This document shows positions 43,562-52,876 of a stretch of DNA of 64,000 nt, piece by piece. The notes beneath the pieces are model-generated. The model was not told where the DNA came from. It did not search any database and saw only the letters and a list, made by a program, of their open reading frames with translations. Source of the DNA: Vampirovibrio chlorellavorus (GTDB lineage Bacteria > Cyanobacteriota > Vampirovibrionia > Vampirovibrionales > Vampirovibrionaceae); assembly GCF_003149375.1 (NCBI RefSeq), contig NZ_QFWH01000004.1, forward strand, positions 248,001 through 312,000, read 5' to 3'. The translations under genes were made by a program, and so were the position numbers. The stretch's first letter is position 1. The number at the start of each line of letters is the position of its first letter.

Positions 43562-44104
43562 ATGACAAAAGCAGTGATTAGTGGTATTGGCCCGGATCAA
43601 CCGGGCATTGTGGCGGCAATCGCCGACATCCTCTATAAACGGGGATGCAATATTGTGGACTCCACCATGACCCGGCTGGCCAACGAGTTCGCCGTGATTC
43701 TGATTATTAACGCTCCCAACTCGGTGCGTTTCCCGGATCTCAAGGCCGAATTCGCCACCCTGGAAGAGAGCCACAACATGACCGTGGTCATCAAGCCCAT
43801 TCCCGACAACATCGGTATGGACTTCCACAAGCCGGAAAATCCGTACATGATCTCTGTGGCCGGACAGGATCAGGCGGGCATTACCTACAAAATTTCGCGC
43901 AAATTGGCCGAAATGGACATTAACATCACCGATTTGAACGCCCAGTGCATTCAGGGCGATGAAGGCCCGGTTTACATCATGATGGTCGAAATCGATATTC
44001 CCAATTCTATGGCGGTAGGCTCCCTGCAAAAGGAAATTCAGGAAATCGCTCGGGAAATTGGTCTGGAAATTCAGTTACGCCCCCTGGAAGCCGTGGCCCT
44101 GTAA
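43562..44104 (+). CDS. Two-ACT-domain protein, GcvR-like
   Basis: 180 residues made of two ACT domains. The first (about 1-80) has VISGIGPDQPGIVAAIADIL and the second (about 95-175) has ISVAGQDQAGITYKISRKLA. ACT pairs of this kind bind amino acids and act as regulators; GcvR, the glycine cleavage regulator, is the closest known type. There is no DNA-binding or enzyme domain. No ribosome site precedes the ATG. def starts 14 bases after its stop, so this gene leads an ACT-def-acs-pyrE run. Confidence 0.82.
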   Translation: MTKAVISGIGPDQPGIVAAIADILYKRGCNIVDSTMTRLANEFAVILIINAPNSVRFPDLKAEFATLEESHNMTVVIKPIPDNIGMDFHKPENPYMISVAGQDQAGITYKISRKLAEMDINITDLNAQCIQGDEGPVYIMMVEIDIPNSMAVGSLQKEIQEIAREIGLEIQLRPLEAVAL

Positions 44105-44117
44105 GCAACGGTACTGT

Positions 44118-44747
44118 ATGAGCGTTCTGAAAGTCTTGAAATTCCCTCACCCTATCCTGCGGGAGAAATGCGAGCCGGTCATCAGTTGGGATAACCGCTT
44201 GCAGAAGCTGATTGATGATATGACCGAGACCATGTACGCCGCTTACGGCTCGGTGGGCTTGGCCGCCTCTCAGGTGGGAGAAACCACCCGCCTGATTGTG
44301 CTGGACACCAGCAGCAAAACCACCCGTGAAGACTACAAGGTACTGATTAACCCTACCATTGTGGAGGCTTCCCGGAACAAGACCATGCGGGAAGGCTGCC
44401 TGAGCTTCCCTGAGTATCTGGCCAACATCAAGCGGGCCACCAAAGTTACCTTTACGGCCTTTGATCGGCACGGGGAACTGAAGACCTACACCGTGCAAGG
44501 GTTGGAGGCCATTGCCATTCAGCACGAGATTGATCACCTGGACGGGGTGTTGATGATTGATCGCATCAGTTCCCTGAAAACGGACTGGATTCGTCGCCAA
44601 CCCAAGGGAGAAACCGCCCTGGAGTTTACCCAGAACACCCCCACCGGTAACACTTATGTGGAGCCGTCAGCAGACCCGCCTTTGGTTCTTCAATCCGCGC
44701 TGGCCGCCCCCATGAGCGACCCCAACCGAGGGTCCTTGCCCTTGTGA
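44118..44747 (+). CDS. def: Peptide deformylase
   Basis: 209 residues from the ATG at 44118. The three deformylase motifs are GLAASQVG (47-54; the first Gly/Ala of the usual GxGLAAxQ), EGCLSFPE with Cys94, and HEIDHLDG with H136, E137 and H140. It removes the formyl group from nascent proteins and uses a metal bound by Cys and two His. A roughly 40-residue tail extends beyond the usual end. Its stop overlaps the next gene as GTGA (44744-44747). Confidence 0.93.
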   Translation: MSVLKVLKFPHPILREKCEPVISWDNRLQKLIDDMTETMYAAYGSVGLAASQVGETTRLIVLDTSSKTTREDYKVLINPTIVEASRNKTMREGCLSFPEYLANIKRATKVTFTAFDRHGELKTYTVQGLEAIAIQHEIDHLDGVLMIDRISSLKTDWIRRQPKGETALEFTQNTPTGNTYVEPSADPPLVLQSALAAPMSDPNRGSLPL

Positions 44748-46333
44748 ACACCCGCTCCCCTGCTACCACCAACCTGGCCCGCTGTATTTTTGAGGCGGCG
44801 GAACGCCGACCCGAACACCCGGCCTTAATGGGACGTGGCGGGGTTCTGACCTATGCGGCGTTGGCCCAAAAAATAATCGCTCTGGCGGGGGCCGTGGAGC
44901 AACTGGGCTTGCAAGCCGGCGATCGGGTGGCCTTGTTGTTGTACAACACGCAGGCCTTTGCCGTGGCCTATTTTGCCCTGCTCAGTCTGGGCATTGCTGT
45001 GGTGCCGGTCAATACCCGCCTGACCGCCAGCGAGATTGACGTCATTCTGGAAGACGCTCAGGCCAAGCTGTTGATCAGCTCGCTGGAGTTTTTTAACACC
45101 ATTACCCACTTGCAGGCGGATTGCTTGCAGGGCTTGGTGCTGGATACCGAGTTGCTGGCCAGTGAGGAGGAATTGGACCCGTTGTTGGATGCCTTTCCCC
45201 TGGGCTGCGCCTTGTATCGCTGGAACGAATTGCTGGCCCGCAAACTGGAACCCCGGGAGCCTTTGCCCTATGCGCTACCCGGTCAGACCCCGGCGGCCTT
45301 GATATACACCTCGGGCACCACCGGGAAGCCCAAGGGGGTGATTCTTAGCCATCGCAATATTGAGGCGGACGCTCAGGCCAACGTTGCGGTTATCGAAGCG
45401 GTTCCCGACGATCGCTTTATTACCATCTCCCCTTTGTTTCACGTGTTTGGGCAAACCAACATTCTGGTATCGGCCATGATGGCGGGCGCCACCGTGGTGC
45501 TGGTGCGCAAGTTCAGCCCCAAAACGGTGCTGGAGACCATTGAGCGCCATCAGGTGACCTTTATGGCCGCTGTGCCCACCATGTACCTGATGATGCTGAC
45601 CCACCTGCGGGAAAAACGCTTTGATTTGTCATCCTTGCGGGTCTGCCACTCCGGGGCGGCCCCCATGGCCGTGGATACCTTCCACGAGGTGGAACAATAC
45701 TTCGGGGCCCCGGTGCAGGAGGGCTACGGCTTGTCGGAAGCCTCCTCCATTGTTTGCTCCAACCCATTGCATGGCCCCCGAAAACCGGGCTCGGTGGGGC
45801 TTCCCTTACAAGGTGTACAGGTCAAAATCCTGCGGGAGGATGATACGGAAGCCGCCGTGCGTGAAATCGGCGAGCTGTACGTGCAAGGCGAGATTGTCAT
45901 GCAGGGGTATCACCAGCGCCCGGAGGAAACGGCCAAAAGCCTGCGCCCATTCCCGGATGGCACTTGGCTGAAGACCAAAGATCTGGGCTACAAGGACGAG
46001 GACGGCTATATTTACATCGTGGATCGCACCGATGATCTGATCAATATTGGCGGAGTGAAGGTCTATCCCCGAGAGATTGAAGAGGTGCTGTTCAAGCACC
46101 CGGCGGTGCAAGCGGTGGCTGTGACCGGGGTGCCTTCCACCCTGCATCATGAGGCCATCAAGGCCTTTGTGGTCACCAAAGTGGAGCAAAGCTGCACTAA
46201 AGAAAGCCTGATGGAGTTTTGTCGTCCGCATCTGGCGGATTTTAAAATACCCAAGCATTACGAGTTCGTGGAGGCTATCCCTCAGGGGGCTACCGGTAAA
46301 ATCCTGCGCAAAGACCTGCGCCGGGATATTTAA
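44744..46333 (+). CDS. Long-chain fatty acid/acyl-CoA ligase (AMP-forming)
   Basis: 529 residues, a complete ANL-family enzyme. The AMP-binding loop is YTSGTTGKPKGVILSHRN, A5 is GYGLSEASSIVC, A7/A8 is TKDLGYKDEDGYIYIVDRTD and the catalytic lysine motif is GATGKILRKDLR. The enzyme activates a carboxylic acid to acyl-AMP and then acyl-CoA. Sequence around IVDRTDDLINIGGVKVYPRE suggests a fatty-acid type. It starts with GTG overlapping def and its stop touches the frame that leads to pyrE. Confidence 0.9.
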   Translation: MNTRSPATTNLARCIFEAAERRPEHPALMGRGGVLTYAALAQKIIALAGAVEQLGLQAGDRVALLLYNTQAFAVAYFALLSLGIAVVPVNTRLTASEIDVILEDAQAKLLISSLEFFNTITHLQADCLQGLVLDTELLASEEELDPLLDAFPLGCALYRWNELLARKLEPREPLPYALPGQTPAALIYTSGTTGKPKGVILSHRNIEADAQANVAVIEAVPDDRFITISPLFHVFGQTNILVSAMMAGATVVLVRKFSPKTVLETIERHQVTFMAAVPTMYLMMLTHLREKRFDLSSLRVCHSGAAPMAVDTFHEVEQYFGAPVQEGYGLSEASSIVCSNPLHGPRKPGSVGLPLQGVQVKILREDDTEAAVREIGELYVQGEIVMQGYHQRPEETAKSLRPFPDGTWLKTKDLGYKDEDGYIYIVDRTDDLINIGGVKVYPREIEEVLFKHPAVQAVAVTGVPSTLHHEAIKAFVVTKVEQSCTKESLMEFCRPHLADFKIPKHYEFVEAIPQGATGKILRKDLRRDI

Positions 46334-46410
46334 TGGCCGTCCTTGCCTCGCTCGACTCGCTTATTCACTTAGCCGCTCGGTTTTACCCTGAATTGACAAG
46401 GACATTCCCC

Positions 46411-46971
46411 ATGACTCACACCCAAACCATGCAAGATGAGTTGTTCCAGATTATCAAGCGCCTGTCTTTCAGGCGGGGAGATTTTATCTTGGCCTCCGGG
46501 CAACGCTCTAGCTACTATGTGGATTGTCGTTTAAGTACGCTGGATGGGCGGGGGGCTTATCTCATCGGGCAATTACTCTATGATCACCTGGTGAATCTGC
46601 ATCCCGATGCCGTGGGTGGGATGACCTTGGGGGCGGATCCCATTGTCAGCAGTATTTTGTACCGCAGCGCTGAAGTGGGCAAGCCCATGGCGGGCTTTAT
46701 CGTGCGCAAAGAGGCCAAGGGTCACGGCGCTGGCAACCAGATTGAGGGCAATCTCTCCCCCTGGATGCGGGTGGTGCTGGTGGAAGACGTGGTCACTACG
46801 GGCGGCTCCACGCTGAAAGCCATTGAAGCCATTCGAAAAGCCTACCCCAGTATCCAGATTGTGGGGGTGCTGGCCATTATCGATCGCAATGCCGGTGGCG
46901 CGGACGCCTTTAGTCGTCTTGGGATTCCGTTTCAGGCGCTGTACAACGTTCAAGCATTTCTTGAGGAATAA
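46411..46971 (+). CDS. pyrE: Orotate phosphoribosyltransferase
   Basis: 186 residues from the ATG at 46411, which has AAGGA nine bases upstream. The frame is open from 46333 (TAATG overlap), but the added 26 residues are unlike PyrE. Landmarks are FILASGQRSSYYVDCRLSTL, GMTLGADPIVSSI and the PRPP loop VVLVEDVVTTGGST. It makes OMP from orotate and PRPP in pyrimidine synthesis. The 3' end overlaps a convergent zinc-ribbon gene by 62 bases. Confidence 0.92.
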   Translation: MTHTQTMQDELFQIIKRLSFRRGDFILASGQRSSYYVDCRLSTLDGRGAYLIGQLLYDHLVNLHPDAVGGMTLGADPIVSSILYRSAEVGKPMAGFIVRKEAKGHGAGNQIEGNLSPWMRVVLVEDVVTTGGSTLKAIEAIRKAYPSIQIVGVLAIIDRNAGGADAFSRLGIPFQALYNVQAFLEE

Positions 46972-47293
46972 AACGCTGCCAGTTGCCATCCAGGTTGTGG
47001 ATGAACTGGTGGGCCGACAGAACATCGTCTTCGGTGATGGGATCAAACTCGGCCAGGCGCATTAATTCTTCATCGGTCAGTTCCGGATCGGGGAATGAAT
47101 GCTCATGCTGCGGGGTCTCCACGCCCACCATGGCCACCCCGTTCTGGGTTTCACAGTGGGTGCAGTAGACGTTGACGATGTAAATGCCCTCTTCCTGACG
47201 CAAGAGTTGAATATCTTCTGGCGTGAAGCTGTGTGAGCAAAAATTACAGCGCATGCGGCTAAAAAAGCTTTGGATCAGTTGGAAGGCATCCAT
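46910..47293 (-). CDS. Zinc-ribbon hypothetical protein
   Basis: 127 residues. Cys16-x2-Cys19 and Cys44-x2-Cys47 form a probable zinc ribbon (RCNFCSHSF and YCTHCETQN). The remainder is acidic, with LTDEELMRLAEFDPITEDDV and a C-terminal helical segment. Family unknown. The overlap of 62 bases with pyrE on the other strand is unusual; the true stop is clear in both frames. Confidence 0.65.
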   Translation of the reverse strand: MDAFQLIQSFFSRMRCNFCSHSFTPEDIQLLRQEEGIYIVNVYCTHCETQNGVAMVGVETPQHEHSFPDPELTDEELMRLAEFDPITEDDVLSAHQFIHNLDGNWQRFIPQEMLERCTAPETESQDD

Positions 47294-47399
47294 TATGCAC
47301 CTCTCGATCGTTTCTTGGGACGAGCGCGACTATCTCTTGATTATAGACCTTATTATGGGAATATAAAGGTGCTTTCATAAAAAAATAAGATTTGAGCTG

Positions 47400-47849
47400 A
47401 TGCCCACGCCCTCTGACTCTCCAAAACCGCTCCCCTTGCTGCATAGCATGGAATTGGACGTGAATATTTTTGATACGGACTGCTATGGGGTGATGTGGCA
47501 CGGCGCCTACACCAAATGGCTGGAAATGGGCCGGGTGAAGTTGCTGGAAGCTCAGGGCTATGCCTTCCCCAAGCCGGGCGACCCTGAAGGTTACGTGTTT
47601 CCCGTAGTAGAGCAAACCCTGAAGTACAAGCGATCCGCGCCATACGGGGACAAACTGGTCTTGAGTACCCGCTTGGCCGTGGAGGGCTACAAGCTGCTAT
47701 TCCTGCAAAATTTTCGCAGCCAGAACACGGATCAGGTGACGGTGGAAGCGGTGACCACCGTGGTGGTGGTGGATGCCCAGTGGCGGGTGCAGCGTCGTCT
47801 GCCAGAGGCCTTGAAGGTCATCATGGGGTTGTCGCCCGGCATAGCCTAG
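47400..47849 (+). CDS. Hot-dog fold acyl-CoA thioesterase (4HBT/YbgC type)
   Basis: 149 residues. FDTDCYGVMWHGAYTKWLEM followed by GR matches the 4-hydroxybenzoyl-CoA thioesterase motif (D-x-D-x-x-G-x-x-x-H), with Asp25 or Asp27 as the likely catalytic acid. It hydrolyses acyl-CoA or acyl-ACP; substrate unknown. Upstream at 47340-47390 the sequence is AT-rich and may hold a promoter. Confidence 0.8.
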   Translation: MPTPSDSPKPLPLLHSMELDVNIFDTDCYGVMWHGAYTKWLEMGRVKLLEAQGYAFPKPGDPEGYVFPVVEQTLKYKRSAPYGDKLVLSTRLAVEGYKLLFLQNFRSQNTDQVTVEAVTTVVVVDAQWRVQRRLPEALKVIMGLSPGIA

Positions 47850-47905
47850 TTTGAAAAAGTCTTTGATCGCTTGGCTAAAGCCTGCTGTGGGTCTGTATGC
47901 CGCCT

Positions 47906-49243
47906 TTAGCCGGGGAATGCGGGAGTGTCTAAGGCATGCTGGTAAGTGCTGCCCTTATGCTCGGTTTTATCCCACCGAGTGCGACGCTGTTTTTGCCACA
48001 GCACTTTCACCATAATGCCAAACACCAGCGGAATCCATAAAATGGTGAGATACACCGAGGTGACCGCCGTCCACTTGAGGGCTTCCCACAAAGGCGGGCG
48101 GTTGAAGCGAATGATGGCCACAATAATGGCCGAAGCAATGCCCAGACAAAAAATGGGAATGACCAACAGCGAGGAAATAATGCGGGTGGAGGTGGGATCG
48201 GCCATGACAACCCCCCAGCCCAGCTGAATGAGGTCCAGGACCAGCCACAGGGGCAGCAAAAATTCCAGAAAGTAGGCCACCATATCCAGGGTGGTACGCA
48301 AGGAGGCCTTGCGGGAGCGGAGCAAGGGGCCTGCGTATTCCAGATACCGGAACAGGGTGCCTTCCGTCCAGCGACGCCTCTGTTTGAGCAAGCCGCCAAA
48401 CTCTACAATGCCTTCCTCAAAGACCGGCACCTTGTGGGCAAAGCGAATATCCCAGCCCTCAATGTGCAGGCGGGTGGACAGATCGAGATCATCAGTCAGG
48501 GTGTTCACGTTCCAGCCGTTGACTTCCTCAAGGGCTTCCCGTTTCACCAACTGGCCGTTTCCGCGCAGTTCTACTGCGCCTCGCACACTGTCTCGGCCAT
48601 ACTGAAAGTGGGAGTCCAGTGAATACTCATAGTTCTGGCATCGGGTGAGCCAGTTTTCATTGCCATTGGCGATGATTTTACGGGCTTGAACGGCCCCCAC
48701 GTTCTCATCGGCCAAAAAGGGCACGATGCGGCGCAGGAAATCAGACTCTACGTAGGCATCCGCGTCAAAAACACAGATAACTTCCCCATCGGTCAGGGTC
48801 AACGCCTCGTTCAGCACGGCAGGCTTCCCGGGGATGGCGTCGGCGGGGCGCAGGTGATAGCGGAAAGGCAGGGGCAGCGTTTCCCCCAGTCGGGTCAGGA
48901 TGGCCGGGGTTTGATCGGTACTGCGATCATCCATGATCAACAGCTCGTAATCGGGGTAATCCAGCTTCAGCAGGTTGTAAATGGTGTTTTCAATAACCAC
49001 CTGCTCGTTGTGGGCAGAAATAACCACGGAAACCCTGGGCAGATAGTCCAGATTGAGGGGTTTGGGACGTTTGGCTTCCATGCGCTTGTGGTGAACCATG
49101 GCCAGCGTCATCAGCCAGGTGTAGAGGATCATGAACACCAGCAACAGCACAACGGATGAAAGGCGCGGCATGACCTTTCCGGTCAGAAAGACCACCAGCC
49201 AAATCACGGCAATCATACTCAGGAGAAGGATTTTTTCTTTCAA
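47906..49243 (-). CDS. Processive-type family 2 glycosyltransferase (PgaC/cellulose synthase-like)
   Basis: 445 residues. Two N-terminal membrane segments (about 5-48) are followed by a GT2 domain: VSVVISAHNEQVVIENTIYN, LLIMDDRSTDQTPAIL, CVFDADAYVE (DxD), TDDLDLSTRLHIEG and QRRRWTEGT, the processive QxxRW motif. Three or four C-terminal membrane segments complete it. Such enzymes polymerise or add sugars at the inner membrane. It is downstream of a GT28-like transferase and an MFS gene on the same strand. Confidence 0.87.
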   Translation of the reverse strand: MKEKILLLSMIAVIWLVVFLTGKVMPRLSSVVLLLVFMILYTWLMTLAMVHHKRMEAKRPKPLNLDYLPRVSVVISAHNEQVVIENTIYNLLKLDYPDYELLIMDDRSTDQTPAILTRLGETLPLPFRYHLRPADAIPGKPAVLNEALTLTDGEVICVFDADAYVESDFLRRIVPFLADENVGAVQARKIIANGNENWLTRCQNYEYSLDSHFQYGRDSVRGAVELRGNGQLVKREALEEVNGWNVNTLTDDLDLSTRLHIEGWDIRFAHKVPVFEEGIVEFGGLLKQRRRWTEGTLFRYLEYAGPLLRSRKASLRTTLDMVAYFLEFLLPLWLVLDLIQLGWGVVMADPTSTRIISSLLVIPIFCLGIASAIIVAIIRFNRPPLWEALKWTAVTSVYLTILWIPLVFGIMVKVLWQKQRRTRWDKTEHKGSTYQHALDTPAFPG

Positions 49244-49317
49244 GAGATTTTCCTGCCTGCTTCTAAACCTGATTTACTGTAACGATAATACCCATTCCAA
49301 TCCCTGTATCGCCTTTA

Positions 49318-50514
49318 TTAATAGGCGGACAACCGATGGGCAAACTCTTTGAGGTGTTCGGCGGCCCGACGAGCGCCATGAATCTCTGCCGCCATTGTAG
49401 CAAACTCTCGGGTGCGAGTCTCAAACTCCGGATCGCCCAATAACCGTTCGATGTTGGCGCACAGCGCCCGTTGGGAACTATCGCTTAACGCCTGATAGGA
49501 CATGGTGAGCGACACGCCCAGTTCCAACATGCGGCTGGCGTTGTTTTCCTGCTCAATCTGCTGGCTGTCGGGCACAATCAGGGAGGGTTTGCCCAGCGTT
49601 AGCAGCTCCATGGCTGTGCTGTGTCCGGCCTGAGTAATGACCAGATCGGCGGCCTTGAAGTAGGGAGCGGCCTCCTTGACGAAAGGATGAATCTGGGCGT
49701 TTTCCGGCACGTTGGCGGTGGTAAAGCTGGAGATGATCATGAAATCCAGGTGGCTCATGCACCGGGCCGCCTCGATAATGGCGTCGAACAAGGGACGTCG
49801 GTATTCGTGCCCGCCCAATGAGGCCACAATCAAGGGCTTGTCGCTGGGCTTGGCGATGGCTTGCACTTCATCCGCCTGCCAGGCCACCAGAGGGCCCACA
49901 AAGCGGGTACGCTTCTTGACCTGATAATTATCGGAGAGATTGGGCAGGCAAACCGTATAAGGCGGGCTGAAATCCGGAATCAGAATCTCTTCGGCGCTGG
50001 ATAGCCACAGCTTCATCACCCACTCGAAGGAGCGGCCAAACAGCTTGACCAGTGCGGAATCCCGCTCGAAAAAGGGGTAAAAGGCGCTTTGGTTGGTCAG
50101 CACAATGCAGGGAATGTCCAGTCGTTCCGCGGCCAGAACCGGGGCAATGCGACCATCGGCCACCACCAGGGTGACGCCGTGGCGCTTGATGATGTCCATT
50201 TCTTCTTGCACAATCTGGTTCAGCCCCAAGGCTCGGGCCGGGTTGTTCAGGATGGTCTTGCCGACGTCAAAGTGCCCTTCGGAGCCCACGAACTTGACCT
50301 CCTGAGCCACTTCCACGCTGGGGTAGTCGTAGGAACGGATGCGCTCCAGGGCGTAACTGTAGGAAGCCAGCAGAATATCGCTGGGTTTGAAGTGTCGGGC
50401 AATGGCCAAGGCACGGCTGGAGTGGCCATACCCCTCGCTGCTCACCGAGAAGTACACTTTGTCCCGCAGTTGGGGCACATTCTTTTTTCGCTTACCAATT
50501 TGCAGCAAAGACAT
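49318..50514 (-). CDS. MurG/UDP-glycosyltransferase-like glycosyltransferase
   Basis: 398 residues of GT-B type. The N-terminal glycine motif is SSEGYGHSSRALAIARHF; the C-terminal half has IVASLGGHEYRRP, PFVKEAAPYFKAADLVITQA and GHSTAMELLTLGKPSLIVPD, the donor-binding pattern of GT28. The product is probably a glycolipid or glycan; sugar unknown. Its start overlaps the end of the MFS gene by 23 bases, showing translational coupling. Confidence 0.82.
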   Translation of the reverse strand: MSLLQIGKRKKNVPQLRDKVYFSVSSEGYGHSSRALAIARHFKPSDILLASYSYALERIRSYDYPSVEVAQEVKFVGSEGHFDVGKTILNNPARALGLNQIVQEEMDIIKRHGVTLVVADGRIAPVLAAERLDIPCIVLTNQSAFYPFFERDSALVKLFGRSFEWVMKLWLSSAEEILIPDFSPPYTVCLPNLSDNYQVKKRTRFVGPLVAWQADEVQAIAKPSDKPLIVASLGGHEYRRPLFDAIIEAARCMSHLDFMIISSFTTANVPENAQIHPFVKEAAPYFKAADLVITQAGHSTAMELLTLGKPSLIVPDSQQIEQENNASRMLELGVSLTMSYQALSDSSQRALCANIERLLGDPEFETRTREFATMAAEIHGARRAAEHLKEFAHRLSAY

Positions 50515-51916
50515 GTGATTTTTCGGCCTTCAATCGGTTATACAGTCCCAATACCCCCAATAATAGCATCGGTATCCCAATTAACAGAAACATGGCCCCA
50601 ACGCCCACTTGCTCTACAGCCAGACCGGCTACCAGCACCGGCAAGGTGGAGGAGGTGCTTAAAATGGTGAACTGAACCCCAAACACTTTGCCCCGCTTGT
50701 CTTCCGGGATGAGTTCCTGTAAGAGAGCCTGTAAGGGAATGGCGATAAAGGCGGCTCCCACGCCCATGATGATTGACAGGGCATAGGTGTAGACCATGCG
50801 GGCGGTGAAGCGCACCGCAGCCAGCTCAAACCCGCCACTGAGGAGCTGGGGTAGGTAAATGACATGGCCCTTCATGGAGAGAAAGCGCACCAGGGTCAGC
50901 AGTACCAGGCACAGGCCCACGCTTAGAAATCCGCTGTAGACCATCACCCCACGGCGGGCGTGGTGGAAGGAATGTCCCACCCAAAAGGCGCCCAGGGCCA
51001 TGCCCACCCCGCTGAAGGCGATGATGTAGGCAAACTTCTGGGCGGCCACCTGCGGATCTTCAAACAGGTAGGTTTTGGCGAAGCTGATGAACAAAATGCA
51101 CAGGGCCACCATGGCAGAAAACAAGGTGGCCAGCTTCAGCATGGCGTTGCGCACAATGGGATGATCGCCGATATAGCGCAGGCCGTCCTGAATCTCATGC
51201 CCAAACCGGGCAAAGGCCTCTTTCATGCTGGCTGCTGGCGGGCGGCCGTCTTCTTCCAGCACACACAGGGGCGGGGTTTGCACAAAGGCCAGCGACAGGC
51301 TGGCGGCCAGAAACAGCCCGGTGATGGCCCAATGCACGTTGTTCAGGGAAAACAGGTTGATCAGCGGATCGCCGAGGGCAAAGCCAAAAATGACCGCCAC
51401 CATCATGGTGGTGGTAAACAGGGAGTTGGCCGTCAGCAGCGAGGACTTGCTGACTATGGTGGGAATGGTGGCCGCTTCCGCGGGGACAAAAAACTGGGTG
51501 GCCGCTGATATGAGGAAGGCCACATAGTAGATGGCCCAGCCTCCGGTGGCTTGCGCGGCCCAGGGAATGAGTGCTACCAGGGCGGCCCGCATCAGGTTGG
51601 TAGCCACCAGCACGGCCCGGCGGGGCCAGCGATCCACAAACACCCCGGCAATGGCCGTGAGTAAAATGGCCGGAATGGTGAAAGCGATGTAGAGAAAGCT
51701 GCTGTAGCGATCGCTGGGGCCAAAGTGGCTGACAATCAGGCTGATGAACACCACAAAGATAATACGATCGGCGATTTGGGAAAAAATCTGGCCAATCCAC
51801 AAGGCGAGAAAATTACGATTGGTCAGCACCACCCGGTAGCCTTCCCGGGCGGAAAGCGACGATTCGAGTGACTCGACTGATTCGGCAGGTGCGGTAGAGG
51901 GCGTTTGAAGCGGCAT
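50492..51916 (-). CDS. MFS transporter (MFS_3/exporter type)
   Basis: 474 residues with about 12 membrane segments. NRNFLALWIGQIFSQIADRI at the start and GVFVDRWPRRAVLVATNLMR are typical of the MFS_3 exporters. The first 30 residues are Ser/Glu/Pro-rich. The gene precedes and overlaps a glycosyltransferase, so the exported molecule may be a glycosylated product; this is inference only. Confidence 0.82.
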   Translation of the reverse strand: MPLQTPSTAPAESVESLESSLSAREGYRVVLTNRNFLALWIGQIFSQIADRIIFVVFISLIVSHFGPSDRYSSFLYIAFTIPAILLTAIAGVFVDRWPRRAVLVATNLMRAALVALIPWAAQATGGWAIYYVAFLISAATQFFVPAEAATIPTIVSKSSLLTANSLFTTTMMVAVIFGFALGDPLINLFSLNNVHWAITGLFLAASLSLAFVQTPPLCVLEEDGRPPAASMKEAFARFGHEIQDGLRYIGDHPIVRNAMLKLATLFSAMVALCILFISFAKTYLFEDPQVAAQKFAYIIAFSGVGMALGAFWVGHSFHHARRGVMVYSGFLSVGLCLVLLTLVRFLSMKGHVIYLPQLLSGGFELAAVRFTARMVYTYALSIIMGVGAAFIAIPLQALLQELIPEDKRGKVFGVQFTILSTSSTLPVLVAGLAVEQVGVGAMFLLIGIPMLLLGVLGLYNRLKAEKSHVFAANW

Positions 51917-52024
51917 TCCGGGTTTCCTGTCAAAAGCCCGCTTTCCAAAAGGAAAGCTAGGCCCACTGGGTTTACATATTGTACTGCAACTCCCCGGGCA
52001 AGCAAGCGGGAAGCGGGAGACGCC

Positions 52025-52876
52025 CTATTCGGCCAAAGGTGAGGCGGGGGACGACGGGGGGTGTGTTTCGGGCCTTACCTGCTCCGGTAGCGGGGTTTCC
52101 AATAAGTTTAAAACCAAATCGTAAGCGTGCATGCTCTTTTCCACGACTTTTTGGAAATAATAGCGCAGGAACTTCTGGGCTTTACAGAACTGAGGGGCTG
52201 TCCACTGCGGGTTTTGCGGATTTTGCAGCAGGCGCAGGGTACTGGTGGAGACGTTGACCCACTCATCACTATTCAGGCCTCCTTTGCCGAGGGTTTCGGC
52301 CTGGTGCTTGCGTCGTAACGCTGAGGTGGCCACGCCGCCCAGCTGCGGGGAAAAACTGTAGAACGGGGCTTCCCAATCCAGTGGCTGGCCGGTAAAAATA
52401 CACTCGGTGAGAATGGGATGGTAGCCTTCCGCCTCTAATAGATCTAACTGATACTGAATGCCCAGGGGGATGATTTGCGCTTCAGGGGCCTGATCCATCC
52501 GGTGCAGGGCGTTTTTGAGTTCGGCGTAAACCAGATGGCTGTCGGCTTCCCCGGCGGTTAAGTTGACCAGCTCGGCAAACAGCAGGGCGTAGGCCAGTTT
52601 GAGCAAGTCGGCACGAAGCCCCGGAAAACTTTCCCGAGGCTGGTACTGAATGAGCAAATCCAGACTTTTCCCTTTGGAGAGTTGCACCTCGCTGAGGTTG
52701 AGCAGCTGGCAAGCCCCCACCAGTTTGCTTTTTGGTTTTTTGACGCCCTTGGCGATGGCGGAGATGCGCCCGTGTTCTGAAGAGTACAGGTGCAGGATCT
52801 GATCGGCCTCCCCAAAGTCATAAGTGCGCAGGCAAATGACATCGGTGGTATAGGTTTTGGCGGCAATGGGGGACAC
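52025..52876 (-). CDS. recO: DNA repair protein RecO
   Basis: 283 residues. The OB-fold start TTDVICLRTYDFGEADQILH, then SSEHGRISAIAKGVKKPKSK and LVGACQLLNLSEVQLSKGKS, is typical of RecO. The helical second domain follows. The four-cysteine zinc site found in many RecO proteins is reduced to a single Cys (TECIFTGQP), as in several other lineages. RecO loads RecA with RecF/RecR. The 5' gap of about 270 bases before dnaE contains no gene. Confidence 0.88.
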   Translation of the reverse strand: MSPIAAKTYTTDVICLRTYDFGEADQILHLYSSEHGRISAIAKGVKKPKSKLVGACQLLNLSEVQLSKGKSLDLLIQYQPRESFPGLRADLLKLAYALLFAELVNLTAGEADSHLVYAELKNALHRMDQAPEAQIIPLGIQYQLDLLEAEGYHPILTECIFTGQPLDWEAPFYSFSPQLGGVATSALRRKHQAETLGKGGLNSDEWVNVSTSTLRLLQNPQNPQWTAPQFCKAQKFLRYYFQKVVEKSMHAYDLVLNLLETPLPEQVRPETHPPSSPASPLAE

